In this document: positions 48,357 to 60,942 of the stretch, in pieces
Layout of the letters: each line of letters begins with the position of its first letter
Numbering within the stretch: the first letter of the stretch is position 1
Assembly (NCBI GenBank): GCA_030998015.1
Contig: JARWMV010000234.1
Coordinates: forward strand, 1,860,001 to 1,924,000
Length of the DNA stretch: 64,000 nucleotides
Reading direction: 5' to 3'
Source of the DNA: Ceratorhiza oryzae-sativae
Taxonomy: Eukaryota; Basidiomycota; Agaricomycetes; Cantharellales; Ceratobasidiaceae
Translations under genes and position numbers: made by a program
The notes under the pieces: model-generated
What the model was told of the DNA's origin: nothing
Database searches by the model: none
What the model saw: only the letters and a program-made list of their open reading frames with translations

Positions 48357-50379
48357 TCGGGTCCGATAAGGTAGCTCGCATTCGTATTCCAACTCCCCCT
48401 ATTTGCCACCTGGTCCTTCGCTCCTGTATGTACGTTGATCGACCCAGCTCGCTCCGTCACCGTCACCTTTCCTCTGAGGTTTCCCCTCCGTATCTTCCCC
48501 CTTCGACTCATCCCATCCAATTGTTGATGAACCCGGCGAGGGGGCGTGACTGTGCGCCATCAGGACACTGACTTGTGCTCGAAGTTTGAAGGCAACTGGT
48601 GTGCTCTCACTCATCTCATGGTGTCTCAGTTTTGTAGCCCTTCCCCACTGTACTTGTTTGTACTTGTACGTCATACCGATGTAAATCTAACCCATACCAC
48701 TACCTGAAATGAAATTCTTTTTTCCAACTTACATGTGTGCTTGAATGCTCCTATTTGTCGGGTTTGCTATGTCTAGAAAAAGGGTTCTCGGCCGGGCTAC
48801 GTAGCTTGCTCATGACCACTCTGGATTCTTTAGAATCCGGTTTGTTGTCGAGGTTCCGTGGGTCAAACATAGCGCATATAGACGCAGATGGGGAACCCCT
48901 TGCTCTGCTCGACCGTTACTTCGCTGGAGTAAACATCCTTCAATGCTCCGGGCAAAGCCTTGGAGGCCGCCCACTGCCCTCTGCTGTCCTGGAGGCCGAA
49001 ATTATGCAACCCAAATGAATCTTTGTGGCCCAGGGTGTGCAAATCTGTGAAGCGACATCGAAATGGAAATGGCCTGCATGGGTTTGGCAAGCACCAACGC
49101 GCGAGTAAATCCTCTACATTCTCAAAAACCACCCACAGTCTCCGTCATATTCCACCCTTCAACTTGCTCTCAATTACTTCTCTAGACTTCCTGTCAAACA
49201 AACGAGGCTCGCCCTTCGTCTTTCATGCTCGTTCCATGCTGCCGAACTTGCAGGAATTCGGTCCGACGCCGGATATATGCGCCGGCGTTTTTGTGCTTTG
49301 AATGAGGATTGTTTCTCAGCATCGTCATGGCAAAGTGAACGTGAGCCCCAGTCATCCCCCTCTCCCAATCAACAATGTACCCGACTATTATTATTGGTCT
49401 GGCTTGTCAGGGACCTGGGTTATGCAGACCGTGTTTCATTCACGCCAATAGAGATACGAGCACCTCAAATAAAGACATTGTACTCAAATAATTATGATAT
49501 GAGCAGGAAGGGGCAAAACGTGGCAAGACGGAGATAGGGTGATGTGTGAAGAGCTGGGTACACAAAAGTTATTCCTTACTCCATCTGTCCGAACGCATCC
49601 AAGTTTGACATCCGAATTTCGGGATCCTGTCGCTTCAAGGTTTAATTTACCATCATTAGGACCACGTCAGGCTGTACGCATTTACTCAGTTTCAAATTGC
49701 CCAGCATACCTTGAAGCTAACCCCCAAAACGTGGGCTGAGTGTTTGCCGGAAATTATTGTGTAAAACCTTATGGGATTGGCTGCATCGGGAGTAGACTTC
49801 TTGAGCAACAAGCGCATCGGGAAGCTCTGGTGACCGAAGGATTGGATATAGGCGAAGAATTGAACGAAAAAGTATCTCGGCTGGCCAAGGTAGCGAGTGA
49901 GAGTCCTTTCAAAAACCCGATGCTTACACAAGTATTGCCAGTATCTAGGAGATTGGGCGCGCTCCGGGTGATTTTTTTTTTTGCAAGGATCTTCTTGACC
50001 GTCTTTCGATCTTTTGCCTACTTTCTATTTATTTTACTTTGGCTATTCCTAACGCTTCAATCCGAATATCGGGGATGCAACAGAATCTTATCAATATGAC
50101 CTAGTAATTTCGGTAGCGCAGTGCTATATAACCATCAATAAGGCTAGGGGTTTTCTTCAAGATTGCGTCTGCAGAGGGGAATTACTCTATTGAAGCTTAG
50201 ATGCTGTGGCTAACGGTGTTGTTAGGCTGCAAGCCTTTGATTCAGAGGGAGGGGCGACCTTGTGATCATAGTTTCACGTGATCGATGGCGTGCCACAAAC
50301 ACACGAGTACCTTACACATGCTCTCTCTCTAAGCGAAAACGATCTCCCAACAACTACAGACCGGGCTGCTGCAGGCAAC
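48357..50379. other. Long gene-free region before the DOPA dioxygenase-like gene
   Basis: About 2 kb. Open frames at 48737-49018, 49692-49931 (-) and 49740-50099 are short, overlapping and without recognisable domains. A T-run lies at 49972-49981. I saw no tRNA, no terminal repeats and no transposase fragment. Confidence 0.45.
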
Positions 50380-51372
50380 ATGAAATTGAAAGAGTACTCT
50401 GAAGAGCCCCCGAGCAACGTCGAGCGTGTCGTCAAGGAAGAAATCCGGCATGTCTCCCCTCATCGCCTGACATTTAATTATCCCTAACCACTCAGGCATC
50501 TCTCAGCGAATGGCACTTTCGTAAGCCAAGGCCCGCACAAGCCAGATCTTTATTTCTCAAATGGCAAATGATCCGTTCCACGCAGACATATACTTTCTTC
50601 AAAACAACGCTCAACACCGTGCCGCTGCATTGGCACTCCGAAATGCCGTGCTCAAGCTAAGACGCGATGGAGCGTTCGTCGCCGTTCCACTTTATCGCGT
50701 CAATATGAGTCCGATTGGTCCCCACACTGCTGGTTAGTTTTACTTGTTTGGTGTTTGTTCGGGATTGAAAAGCGGGTTGGATGGGCGAAACTGTAGGTTC
50801 GTACGAAATCTGGGTACCCAGCGAATCGTTCGCGTCGGTTTACTCGTACCTTTGTCAACACCGTGGAGAGCTCAGGTTAGCATGAGCCAATGGCTCTTCT
50901 CAACAGTATGATCCGCTGCTGAAAGGCCGCGCGGGAATGTAGTGTCCTTGTGCACCCACTTACACGTGAAGAAGTAAGTCCAATTGACCCGACAATCCGC
51001 TTCGAGCAAACACCCATGATTCATCCACGATCTTTTTAGCGCAAGTAAGACCATTTCTCTCACCCTACATGTTCATTTTCTAACAAAGTCTAAAAAGGGA
51101 TCATGAAATTCGAAACTCGTGGATGGGCCCGCCCTTCCCGCTCGACCTCAGTGTGCTCCTGATCAAGTCAGAGGAAATCCCTCTGCAGTATCCCATCCTG
51201 AGTGCGTCACTTTTGCTTGGTATATGCGCTCAGCTGATCAAATTTGACAGAACTTGGATATTCGAGTATAATTACCTTACCAGACATCGAGGAACGCAAA
51301 GCTGCGGGTCGCAAGGTTGAGGAGATTCTAAAAGGGGATGAGGAAGCGGCCCCCGCGCCCTCGGATGACTGA
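50380..51372 (+). CDS. DOPA 4,5-dioxygenase-family protein
   Basis: Small extradiol dioxygenase family whose members cleave L-DOPA or related catechols (as in fly agaric pigment formation). Start MKLKEYSEEPPSNVERVVKE at 50380. Core: SEWHFHIYFFQNNAQHRAAA with the metal-binding HFHIYF motif split by an intron, VPLYRVNMSPIGPHTAGSYE with the conserved PHT, FASVYSYLCQHRGELSVLVH with the VHPLT block, then DHEIRNSWMGPPFPLDLSVL and ITLPDIEERKAAGRK; acidic end EEAAPAPSDD. Six short introns. A one-base gap at about 51250-51254 separates QYPIL from GYSSI. Many fungi carry such proteins without making betalains, so the true substrate is open. Confidence 0.8.
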
Positions 51373-51686
51373 GAGCTCGATTTTTTTTTGATAATGTGAA
51401 ACAAGGATCGTATGAGTGGGGCATTCGATGGTGTACAGAGAGCAGGATCAAGTTTCATCGTCCTCATGCAGTAATAAGTGACTGATGAAATAACAAGACT
51501 AGGATGAATGAGAGAGCCAACTAAAAACAAAATTGAGAATACCCAACCGAATCACTCCAAGTACAGAAGAGGCAGATACAGTCGCATAAAACATCAAGAA
51601 AAGCATAGATGTCACAGACACCGTCATATCTAGAAAGTATTCATATAGCGAAAAGGAAATTCTTTATATGGGGAAACATCTTGATC
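51373..51686. other. Short intergenic region between convergent genes
   Basis: 3' flanks only; nothing recognisable. Confidence 0.5.
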
Positions 51687-53661
51687 TTAATCCTCCTCGT
51701 CTTTCTTCAGCCCAGTGTTGACTTCAAGCACAAATGTCGCGGGGTGAGCTCGCTGCATCCCATGTCCAACCCGCTCTTCTAACAATGCCCGGTCTTCCAC
51801 CAGCCCACCAAAATGAGTCGTTTGCATCAACCAATCAATGCGTCGAAGTCCTTCACCCATAACTCCACCTGGTGCGCCTATCATAACATTTCACATCAAT
51901 ATCCAATGTTTCTCGAAAAAGCGAAACAAAAAACAGATAGACTTACCCGGGTTAGTTGATCGATTCCACTGATATGCTTTGGTCATCTGCCTCTTGAGTG
52001 TTGGAACTGCCATCTCCCATTCGGCACTGGACATATGTTTTTGATGCTCTGTGTATAGCTAATTCCCCAGTTAGTAGGTATCTTTGATAACTGCACGAAC
52101 AAGACATACTCGGTCGCAAACATCCCCAACTGTGACGCCCGTGTCGTTTGTGATTTCCATCAACCAAGGATGTGCTCGGCAGATAATTCGTATGCGTTTC
52201 ACACGCGGGAAAGTTGCCATTGAGAATCGGCCTATTGCGCATATAATAAGAATGACATTGTAGGAGAAATGGGCGGATTTTCACAACATACCAGATGACC
52301 AAGATTTAGTAGGCGGATCAGTCGAAAGGTGAATGGCCGAGGGTGGGAAGAGCATATTGTACACAAGATGTTCGCCTGGAGTCACCTAGTCAGAAAAACA
52401 GAGGAACCCAAAGAGGGGGTCTTACCTCCAGTGGAGGGTCGTAGCAATGGATGGATTTCCATCGCTGGGTTGAGGATGCCGAGCGTGAACGGGTCAAGCA
52501 CAGGGGCATCTTTAGCCAATTCTTTCTTCAATTATTCTATTCTTTAGCCATATCTTAATGGTACTCACAGTCTTTCCCAGGCTCCCATTTCATTGGAGGT
52601 TGTTCATCCTCTTTCGGCCTGACTAGCCTGGCACCTCGAACAACTAATGGCATATTTTCGGAAATAGCAGATGCTGGGCCAGGAGGGTGCATTGCACCTG
52701 GTGGGGGCATGATTTGAGGCGCGGGGTAGTAGGGTGCTTTATGTTTCGCAAACATTGGTTAGTTGTTTAACAGATTGCTGTGAGTCTACTGACCTGTATA
52801 TCCTCCACCTGGAGCTCCCGGGTACCCTCCTCCTGGGTACCCTCCTCCCGGCATCCCTGGGTATCCATAAGGATTGTACGGAGTAGGACCATAGGGTGGA
52901 TAACCCATTGGCGGGGGAGGTGGAGCTGGGCCCCCGCCGTTGGCGGGTACGTACCCATACGGGTTCTGTGACATGTACGGATACATATCTTTATTTCAAA
53001 CGAGTCAGCATTCGACTACCGAAGCCTGCTCTAATTCACTCACGATGAGTCGCCATCACCCCTCGTTCGGACGTTTTCCTACTAAGCCCCATTCCCGGCG
53101 GAAAGTAACCACCTGGATAGCCTGTAAACAACAAGATCAGATCGCCGGGACGATACACGAGGCCATTCCGAAAACGCACCGCCTGCTCTAGGACCGAGTG
53201 CGGGTGCACTAGAAGGGGGAGCAGGATATCCTGGGTGTGTGGGTGGGATAGAGAGCGCAAAGCCCGGTCCTCCTCGGTGCGTGTCGAGAGCTCGCGATCC
53301 TGCAGATCCGCGTTGGCCCAAATGAGTGATGCCACAAATGGCCCGACAAGTATACGCACAACGCACCAGCTGCAGAATAGTGTGCTGCACTCCGAGGGCC
53401 TCCCAAGCTCAACCCAGCGATGCCTGCCCCAAGCCCAAAGGGGTCTTCAGGAGGGGGTGTAGTCGAGCTTGCACCAAGCGGAAGTCCGACCGACGATGGC
53501 TGCGGGCTATTTTCAAGGGGCGAATGAGGGGCAGTAGAAGGTGCTAGAGGTGGTGGAATAAATGGCTGAGGACTGTGGTCGAACGGGGTGTGCCCGATGT
53601 ACGGCCGGACAGACTGGGCGGATCGTGTGCGGGACTTGGAGCGGCGACGAACCATCGACAT
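51687..53661 (-). CDS. DUF6699-type domain protein with Gly/Pro/Tyr-rich head
   Basis: Minus strand from MSMVRRRSKSRTRSAQSVRP at 53661. A long disordered head is Pro/Ser-rich, then Gly/Pro/Tyr-rich with a degenerate tandem repeat (GMPGGGYPGGGYPGAPGGGY) encoded by near-identical units at about 52800-52860. The folded part reads LNPAMEIHPLLRPSTGGEHL, VYNMLFPPSAIHLSTDP, RVKRIRIICRAHPWLMEITN, DTGVTVGDVCDRLYTEH and MSSAEWEMAVP, the DUF6699 core (HPLL..., PW...I-N--GVTV-DV). The tail is acidic (NTGLKKDEED). About seven introns. Second member of this family in the window; the two share the fold but not the heads. Function unknown. Confidence 0.72.
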
Positions 53662-54425
53662 TGCGGATGGCTATTTATTGAGACGATTAAGGTCAAGGGC
53701 TGAGAGACGGGCGAATTAGGGAATACAACGAAGCTCTACACACGGTAGCCAATGATCGTGAGCTCAGCGAGCAGTCGGTCCCGAACATCGAGTCAACTTA
53801 CTGCTCGCAAAAGAAAGTGGCAACCGAGCCTACGCGCGATCGGTTATGTTGACCGGGTGGAAGAAATATATAAGAAAGGGGGCGGAGGGCTAGGGGGTCA
53901 AGGTCAAGTTTAAGACGGATCTAAACTAGGTGGTGATTGGTCCCGGACTTTACCGCCTGCTTCCAAACGTGGCTCGTAGCGTAAGAAACCTAGACAGATC
54001 GATGCATAACCTTCTTTTATGTCTGTTTTCACCCGTGACCCAGCGCCCGGACTACCACGAGTTTCAGCGTCATAGGGGATTTGACGAGAATCAAACAGAT
54101 TGTAAATCGGGTAAATACAACAACCGCTGGGGATGTCTTTCTATAACAGGTATATTGCCCTTTACATCTCAAGACATCGAATCAAAGTTAGTTTACATCC
54201 CATGAACATGTTTTACAACTTGCCAAACTCAACGGACGTGCCTCATACCGCTATCTCATAATCCAAGCCTTTGCCAAACCTCACGTTCTCAACACTGTGT
54301 TAAAGGTTTAATCCGTGGCCAGGATCTATGGCTGAAAGAGTTCTATCCAATTTACTCTAACCCTGTTGATCCCATTCGATTCAAATAAGCAGATAGACAC
54401 AACCCCGGATATTATAATACAAACA
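53662..54425. other. Intergenic region
   Basis: Promoter of the minus-strand DUF6699 gene at the left and the 3' flank of the TIP-like gene at the right. No gene recognised. Confidence 0.5.
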
Positions 54426-57065
54426 TCAAAGCGCATCGAAATTAATATGATGAAGTGCCATTCTCCTTTCTTTCTCATCCTCACGCTGGGCCATGTCACC
54501 ATTAGCTCCTAAACACCGAAATCGTGTCCAAGTTTCGACTCACCTTTTCGTTCACATGCAGCACAAACACTACAACTGCCAACGCAACAGTCGCCCCGAC
54601 AAGCGTCAACAGCACCCACCACATCCATTCCCCAGGTCTCAGGAACAACTCTTTCCTCCATTCAGATCCGTCGCTAGCTGGGTTGAGAACAAGTTTGGAG
54701 TTGGGTATCACTCCTTCCAAGGTTGTTGCTGATTGAGGGGAGCTCGAACCCGCGGTGAGCGATTCAATATAGTTATTCGTACGGCCGAGACCGATGAACG
54801 TGTATGGGGTGTGAAGGGACTGATAACTCGTTTGGGGAAGCTGGTTTGCTGATTTGGCCGCGTATGTTAGCTTGACGAGTCATGTAATTGACTGGGACTT
54901 ACCGAAAGCAGCCGAACGATGACCGCTTGTATCCAGTACAGTATATTTAAATGAGGCACCAACGTTTGTCGCTCCAAATGCCTAGACGGAACATGTTAGA
55001 TTGGTCTTTTCGAATCGTCAATCACCCACTTTGTGGCCACCATCACAGACCCCACTCGGGCATGCTCCGTTCAAGACAATAGCTTTGAGGAAAAACGCGT
55101 CCTGGAAGAAGTTATTTTGGATAAAGGTGATGTGTGAATCGGTCTGGGCCCCTGTACGTTGCACAAGAATGTCGAGTGTGCCCTACGAGGTCCCAAGTTG
55201 AGCGAATGAAGCGGCTGCATGCGGACAAGTGCTTACATCCTCATCCAGGTCCAAAAACGCGACACCCCTTGCATCCGTGATCTCGGCCAGCACCTCCGCC
55301 CCCGTCGTCGCAGGCGTGAACCCCCTTCTACCTGTTCCTATTTTCGCGCTACTCGCTCCAATTGTCCCATTTCCCGTCGCAAAAAGGGCCTGTAAGCCTA
55401 TGCTCTCCTCAAACGACCGCTTTGCATTCGACCCGCTGTGCTTCTTTCCAGGAACGTTGTACAGCAATACCGGTATCCGATCCAAACTGGCCCTTCCGAC
55501 GGTCACGGCCAAAATATCGGGAAACCCGTCCAGGTTTGCGTCGCCGAGGCGAAGAGGGAGCGGAAGTGGCGGGGTGTGGGATGTGTCGGCTAAAAGCAAA
55601 GATGATTGCTTTGGTAAAACATCTTCAAGCCGTAAAACTGAGTAGCCCTATCCATATCATAACTAAACAGTATGGCTCGGCAAAAAAAGAAAACTTACAT
55701 CCCCTTTTGGATCCATATCAAACGTGAAGCCATCATCCGCAACACACAGTGCACCAGGCGACCGGCATTTTCCTCCCCCGTTCCCGACAGTCGTAGCCGA
55801 GCATAGCGGGATCTGTTTGTTATACACCACGTGTATCTCACAGTCTAAGCCGACTCCCGTGCTGGATGAGGTTGATGCACAGACAGGGAAGACGAGGTCG
55901 AGTGTTCCATCTCGATCTAAGAGGTGAAATCAGCAAGGGTAGAATGAAAAAGTGCAGTAATACTTGCCCATGTCTGCAAACGAGACAGGACCGGCTCCTC
56001 GTGGGAGTACCCCCTCGCGAGCAAAGGTATAACCTCCACCCACGCGCGTCCAGATCTGGAATGATTGGGTACTTGTGGAGGGTTCTCGACATGTCAAAAA
56101 CAAATCTACAGTCGACAAATCAGCCAATGCGGTGGTATTCACGGGTTCCGATTTACCAGCAACGCAATCGCCGTTGAAGTCCACAAAGGCACTGCTATGA
56201 GGGTCTGCAAGCGTGCAAACGCGATCAGATAATGGTGAATTGGTTCTATTTCAATCAGGATGGTTAATGAGTGAGAATAGATTGGGGGGACGCTGACCTA
56301 CACTGTGTATAAACTATCAGTATTTCCACTGTTCTTCCACAGCTGCATCTTCCCGTTCGAGTCTACTCCCAATAAATCGAGCCGCATGCTTCCTGTCGAG
56401 TCGAGGACAAACGGTTGAGCCGTGCCAGATGGTGGGATTGAAACTGGAGAAGCTAAATGTTCGTATGTTGAGTCCGCCATGGTTCTTCTGCTCTGCAATT
56501 GTTCTAAATCTGAACTCACTAAAGTTTACTGTTTTCCCCTTTGTGGACACATCCCCTAATAAAACGTCGAGTCCTAGTGACTTTCCACTTTCCTGAGATA
56601 TAAACAATAGATCAAGTCGGCCATCATAGTTCAGGTCTGCGGGAATAACATTGATGATCCGATTTCGGGAGGAAAGCGTTAAAGAAACAGATTGCTTATA
56701 ACTGAATTGATCTGAACGAGGGGTAGATAAGTTGACGGAGCAAACGTGGACTGCCATTCGTACCATGCTGCCATAAAAAAGCGGTTACAGTCCGTTGGTC
56801 CTCGCTAAGTACTAGAATATCCAGACTATATCCTCGAACCAATATCAAAAAGCCGTGCGTTGCCATTGACACTGGCGGGCACTGACAATTGATCTCCATC
56901 CAGATCACCCAACGCGACTAATCTTCCTTGTACTCCTTCTAAACCAAGTGCCCCAGTCGAGATGAGTCCATTTGCTTTAAACCGCTTGGACGGAAAGGGC
57001 CAGAAAGCAGACACAGAAGCGACAAAGAGGTGGGCAGAGATAAGCGCCAGAGAGACCTTCATCAT
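54426..57065 (-). CDS. T-cell immunomodulatory protein (TIP/ITFG1)-like FG-GAP membrane protein
   Basis: Minus-strand start MMKVSLALISAHLFVASVSA (signal peptide) at 57065. The ectodomain is an FG-GAP/integrin-alpha-like beta-propeller: LGDLDGDQFLDILVLS, PADLNYDGRLDLLFISQ, DSTGSMRLDLLGVDSNGKMQ, SFADMDRDGTLDLVFPVC, LRLGDANLDGFPDILAVTVG and AFLDLDED, each with the Asp-rich calcium loop. Near the end GLGRTNNYIESLTAG and EGVIPNSKLVLNP are typical of TIP/ITFG1, followed by one membrane helix (WMWWVLLTLVGATVALAVVV) and a basic cytosolic tail REDEKERRMALHH. Orientation: type I membrane protein, lumenal/extracellular propeller. Function in fungi is unknown to me. Ten or so introns. No clear frameshift. 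Confidence 0.85.
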
Positions 57066-57978
57066 AAAAGTACAGTGCGCCCCAAGTAGCAAGTTTATCC
57101 AGTCTCAATGAGGCCAATATTTCGATGTGGGAACCCGCAAGCCGCAGTTGAGGGGCTAGTGCAGTTACGTAGTGGTGTGATCACCCGGCGCTTGTCGTAT
57201 TTGTCACCCTCACGGGCCACATCAGCAGGCTACGCTACGAGGTGGCTATTTCGATTGTGAGAACTGTGGTATGTGATACAGTGGTTCTAGCTCACACCTC
57301 TATGATAAAAATATTTTCTTACAATTGCAAGTAACCGATCGGCTCGGTTAATTAACTGGGTAACCATATCCTATTCGTGATTTTGACATCCCAAAGCGCG
57401 TGAGGCGGACCTCTTCGTTTCCGTTTCCATTTAATATTCTATGGAGATTTGAGATGTTTTATCAGCCATTTATTCCCTAGGGAGGGACAGACTACTTGAT
57501 TTCTTTCAGTAGGGACCAGACGCTGAATAAGACATCGGTAAACGGTTGACGATTAGTTGGCGGAATACCCAAAATACCATGCTATACGTAGTTTAAATGG
57601 GGCACCCGAGCTGCTCCAAAGGATCTGTGAAGTATGCTCCCAATGTTGCCGACGTAGTAGTTTTCGAGTACCACATTCCTTACATTAGCAATTGCCTAGC
57701 TCTATGCAACTAGAAAGTTGGGAGTCACTGTCACCGATTCATACAGAATCAACGGTAAACAATCATATGAATAGCGACCTATGGATATTCAGTATTGGGT
57801 TATAAATGATAGAAGCATCGCAGATGCATATTATTTGGTGATGTTGAGGGGCGCAGATCGTATTGGAAATACCCTACATAGCACTCTCTAAAATTGTAAT
57901 TGTGCTAGCTTCCCTCCTTTGATGGACACCAGCTCACTTACTTGGTAGATTGAATATTTAACTTTAGGGGCAACTGCC
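57066..57978. other. Intergenic region between divergent TIP-like and SUV3 genes
   Basis: About 0.9 kb, AT-rich in its right half, with promoters of both genes. No gene or RNA recognised. Confidence 0.5.
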
Positions 57979-60749
57979 ATGATTCCCACTCGTAGCCTTG
58001 GCATACTTGCTATTCGCCCTACCCCTCGACATATCTGTGCGTTGTCGCTCCACACATCGGCGGTTACACTTCGTGTCAAGCGGTCTCACCCACCAACCCA
58101 GCCGGATGGATCCAGAACACCACGAGCCTCTAACAGACTGCTCAAACTGAGGCACAAGCCCAAAATGGCCGAGTTATCCTCCAAAACAAAGCTTACTCCT
58201 GCTCAAGTTCAAGCTGTGCTTCTTCATGAACTCAACACTTGGACAAAGCTCGATTCGACTGGCCTTCACATCAAAGCTCTTGGTATATCCAAAGAACAGC
58301 GAGATGAGTGGCTTGAGGACTTTGCCAAAACCGCCCAAGAGGAGCTCACCACGCTAGACGTCGATCAATTACAAACCGATGATGCCGAATGGGATCTGGC
58401 TAGGACTGCAGAGGGCATGTTAGAAGACAAAAAATTCAGCGTTCAAAGCACTTTCATGATCCGATTTCTCCGCTTCGCTATATCTCGACTCGAATCTACT
58501 GGGTCGTCGCCCGAGTTGCTTGCATCATTACAGGCAATCCGTGATGCCACCGATCTTCGTAACATAACGGACTGGTATCCTCTCTCGCGAACCATGCGTC
58601 GAAAAATTATTATGCACGTTGGACCCACCAACTCGGGCAAGACGTACAACGCACTCCAAGCGCTGGCGGGCGCGCCATCCGGAGTATACGCTGGTCCACT
58701 GAGGCTGCTTGCGCACGAAGTCTGGCAACGAATCAATAAGGGGTCTATCACGCCCAAACCACCCTCGCCAACGGATCCTCCTACTGAGGAAGAAGAGGGG
58801 ACAGTCGACCTAGATGACGCAAAACCCATATCAGTCACCACGGAATCATCGTCCGATCCCCAGGTCACTATTAAATCCATGCCCGTTGCGCCTTCCCCTC
58901 CCGTGGCATACCAGGGCCGTCCGTGCAATCTCCTGACGGGCGAGGAGCAGCGCGTTGTTTCTCCTACCGCGACTATCCTTGCGTGCACAGTCGAAATGAT
59001 CCCTAAACACCTCATCTGGGACGTTGCAGTAGTCGACGAGATTCAGATGATTGCGGATCCTAACGGGGAGCGTGGACAGCCGCTGTTATCGGCCTTGCAG
59101 CTCGCGAGCTGCATCTGTGTGGAGAGGATACCGTAGTGGAGCTTATTCGGGCATTGTGCGCGCTGACCGGCGACGAGCTCATCATCAATCGATACGAGCG
59201 CCTCACACCACTCGAGGTCGCTCCACACTCACTAAAAGGGCGACTTCAGAATGTCGAGCCTGGGGATTGTGTCGTTACGTTCTCTCGTGCGGATATATTC
59301 GAGACCAAACGGATGATCGAGGAAAGCACAGGCCTACGGTGTGCCGTGGTGTATGGTCGGCTGCCACCAGAAATCCGCAGTGAACAGGCTGCGCTGTTTA
59401 ACTCTGAACAAAGCGGGTATGATGTGATTGTAGCGAGCGATTCCGTTGGAATGGGTCTCAATCTGTAGGTTTCAACCATTCTCACAAACTAGTCCACGCA
59501 TTTACCGAATCAAATTTTAGAAAAATCAAGCGTGTCGTATTTACGCAGACGGAAAAGTGGGTTGGGAAGAAACCGGTACCTCTTCCTATCCCTCTCATCA
59601 AACAAATTGGCGGCCGAGCTGGTCGATTTGGAGTACACAAATCCAACATGAAACATCATGAAGTAACCAAATCGTCCATAGCCGATATTGCAGCATCTCA
59701 GCCCCAGGAATCGTTACGGCGCTCCATTCGGTGTCACTGGAACATATCCGTAAAGCTATGATCGCGCCGAATCCTGTTGTTACACAAGCAAGAGTGGATA
59801 TTGCAAACCCAAACATTGAGGTACGCTACTGTACCTGACCCATTTTAAAATTGCTGTTCACTAACGTTTACGCATACAGCTTCTAGCTCGCGCTCTTCCC
59901 TCAGGGATAGGCGTAACAGATCTCCTAGACACCATGCGCCTGCTCGCTCGTCCCCTGCCAACCATGAAGCTTGGCCTTCCAGAATTTAGCTCAACCAGGA
60001 CTTCCTCCGAGCCGCGTCCAGTCATCACGTCCGAAACTCCCAAACCTATTCTCCCCAGACCAGAAGACATCGCCTCGGAAATAGATGCAATCACTCAATC
60101 CCTTCCGCTTAGCGAACGACTCATATTCGCCGTCGCCCCTGTGAGGTGGAGGGATTCATTCAGCAAGGCTGCCGTATTGGTGTACTACCGAGCATACGAG
60201 CACCGCATGCACGTCAAAGTTCGTGAAGATATCAGGGGACTTGGGCTCATTGAGGCACTGGAAGAAGTCCAATTGATCATGGGGGTGTCTCGGAAACCTG
60301 GTAAACCAAAAGTAAAAGCCCCCGAGTGGCCATCGGAGGCATCTGAATCGATATCGGTCGCCGATCTCGAGGAGGTCGTTTTGCAGAGACTCGAATCGCT
60401 CCATTCGACGTTGGTCGTGTACCTCTGGCTCTCCTACCGCCTTCCCTTAGGCTTCTATCAAGGCCAAGAAGCAACCCAGCTCAAAAATGATGTCGAGCAT
60501 GGAATCGAATGGTGTTTGAAGCAGATCAAAGTTAAGAAGGCTGCTGGGAAAGGGAAAAGGAACCAGGGCAGGGTGGTAATTGACGGATTGCTCGCAGGAT
60601 CAGAGGAAGAAAATCCAGATCACCAGCCAGAACGGAAGATCGAGTATTTGAGTCGGGACGCTATGGAAAAGTGGAAGACTAGTGGCCGCACACCTGATGC
60701 ATGGAACCAACTACTTCACAAAAATCGACCGAAACAGGCGACAGGCTGA
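57979..60749 (+). CDS. SUV3: ATP-dependent RNA helicase SUV3, mitochondrial
   Basis: Helicase of the mitochondrial degradosome. MIPTRSLGILAIRPTPRHIC is an Arg-rich presequence without acids. Motifs: HVGPTNSGKT (I, residue about 215), GVYAGPLRLLAHEVWQRI (Ia), RPCNLLTGEEQRV, VAVVDEIQMIADP (II, about 351), ELHLCGE, VVTFSRADIFETKR, VVYGRLPPEIRSEQAALFN, DVIVASDSVGMGLNL (V) and IKQIGGRAGRFG (VI). The C-terminal SUV3 domain follows (ALVV-type LLARALPSGIGVTDLL...) and the end is Lys/Gln-rich. An acidic, Pro/Thr-rich insert of about 60 residues separates motif Ia from NLLTGEEQR (58735-58910). Two one-base gaps, in the G run 59065-59068 and the C run 59702-59705, break the printed frame within conserved motifs. 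Stop 60747-60749. Confidence 0.93.
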
Positions 60750-60942
60750 TTTGACTATTTTATTATCATCGCGCATCCTGGCTATCATGTGTATTCATGT
60801 TTGTGCACCACACCTCACCCATAGATATATGAATATCTTTCTTAGTTTTAAAGCTGACCAAGAGAAGAGTATGAACTGTGGAATTTTGTCAATACCGCAG
60901 ATATACATCCTGCATATATCACGCCATGAGCTCCAGAATAGA

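Noticed and set aside
48357..50379. Short frames as remnants of a transposon
   Set aside because: No transposase, reverse transcriptase or terminal repeat could be recognised; composition alone is not evidence.
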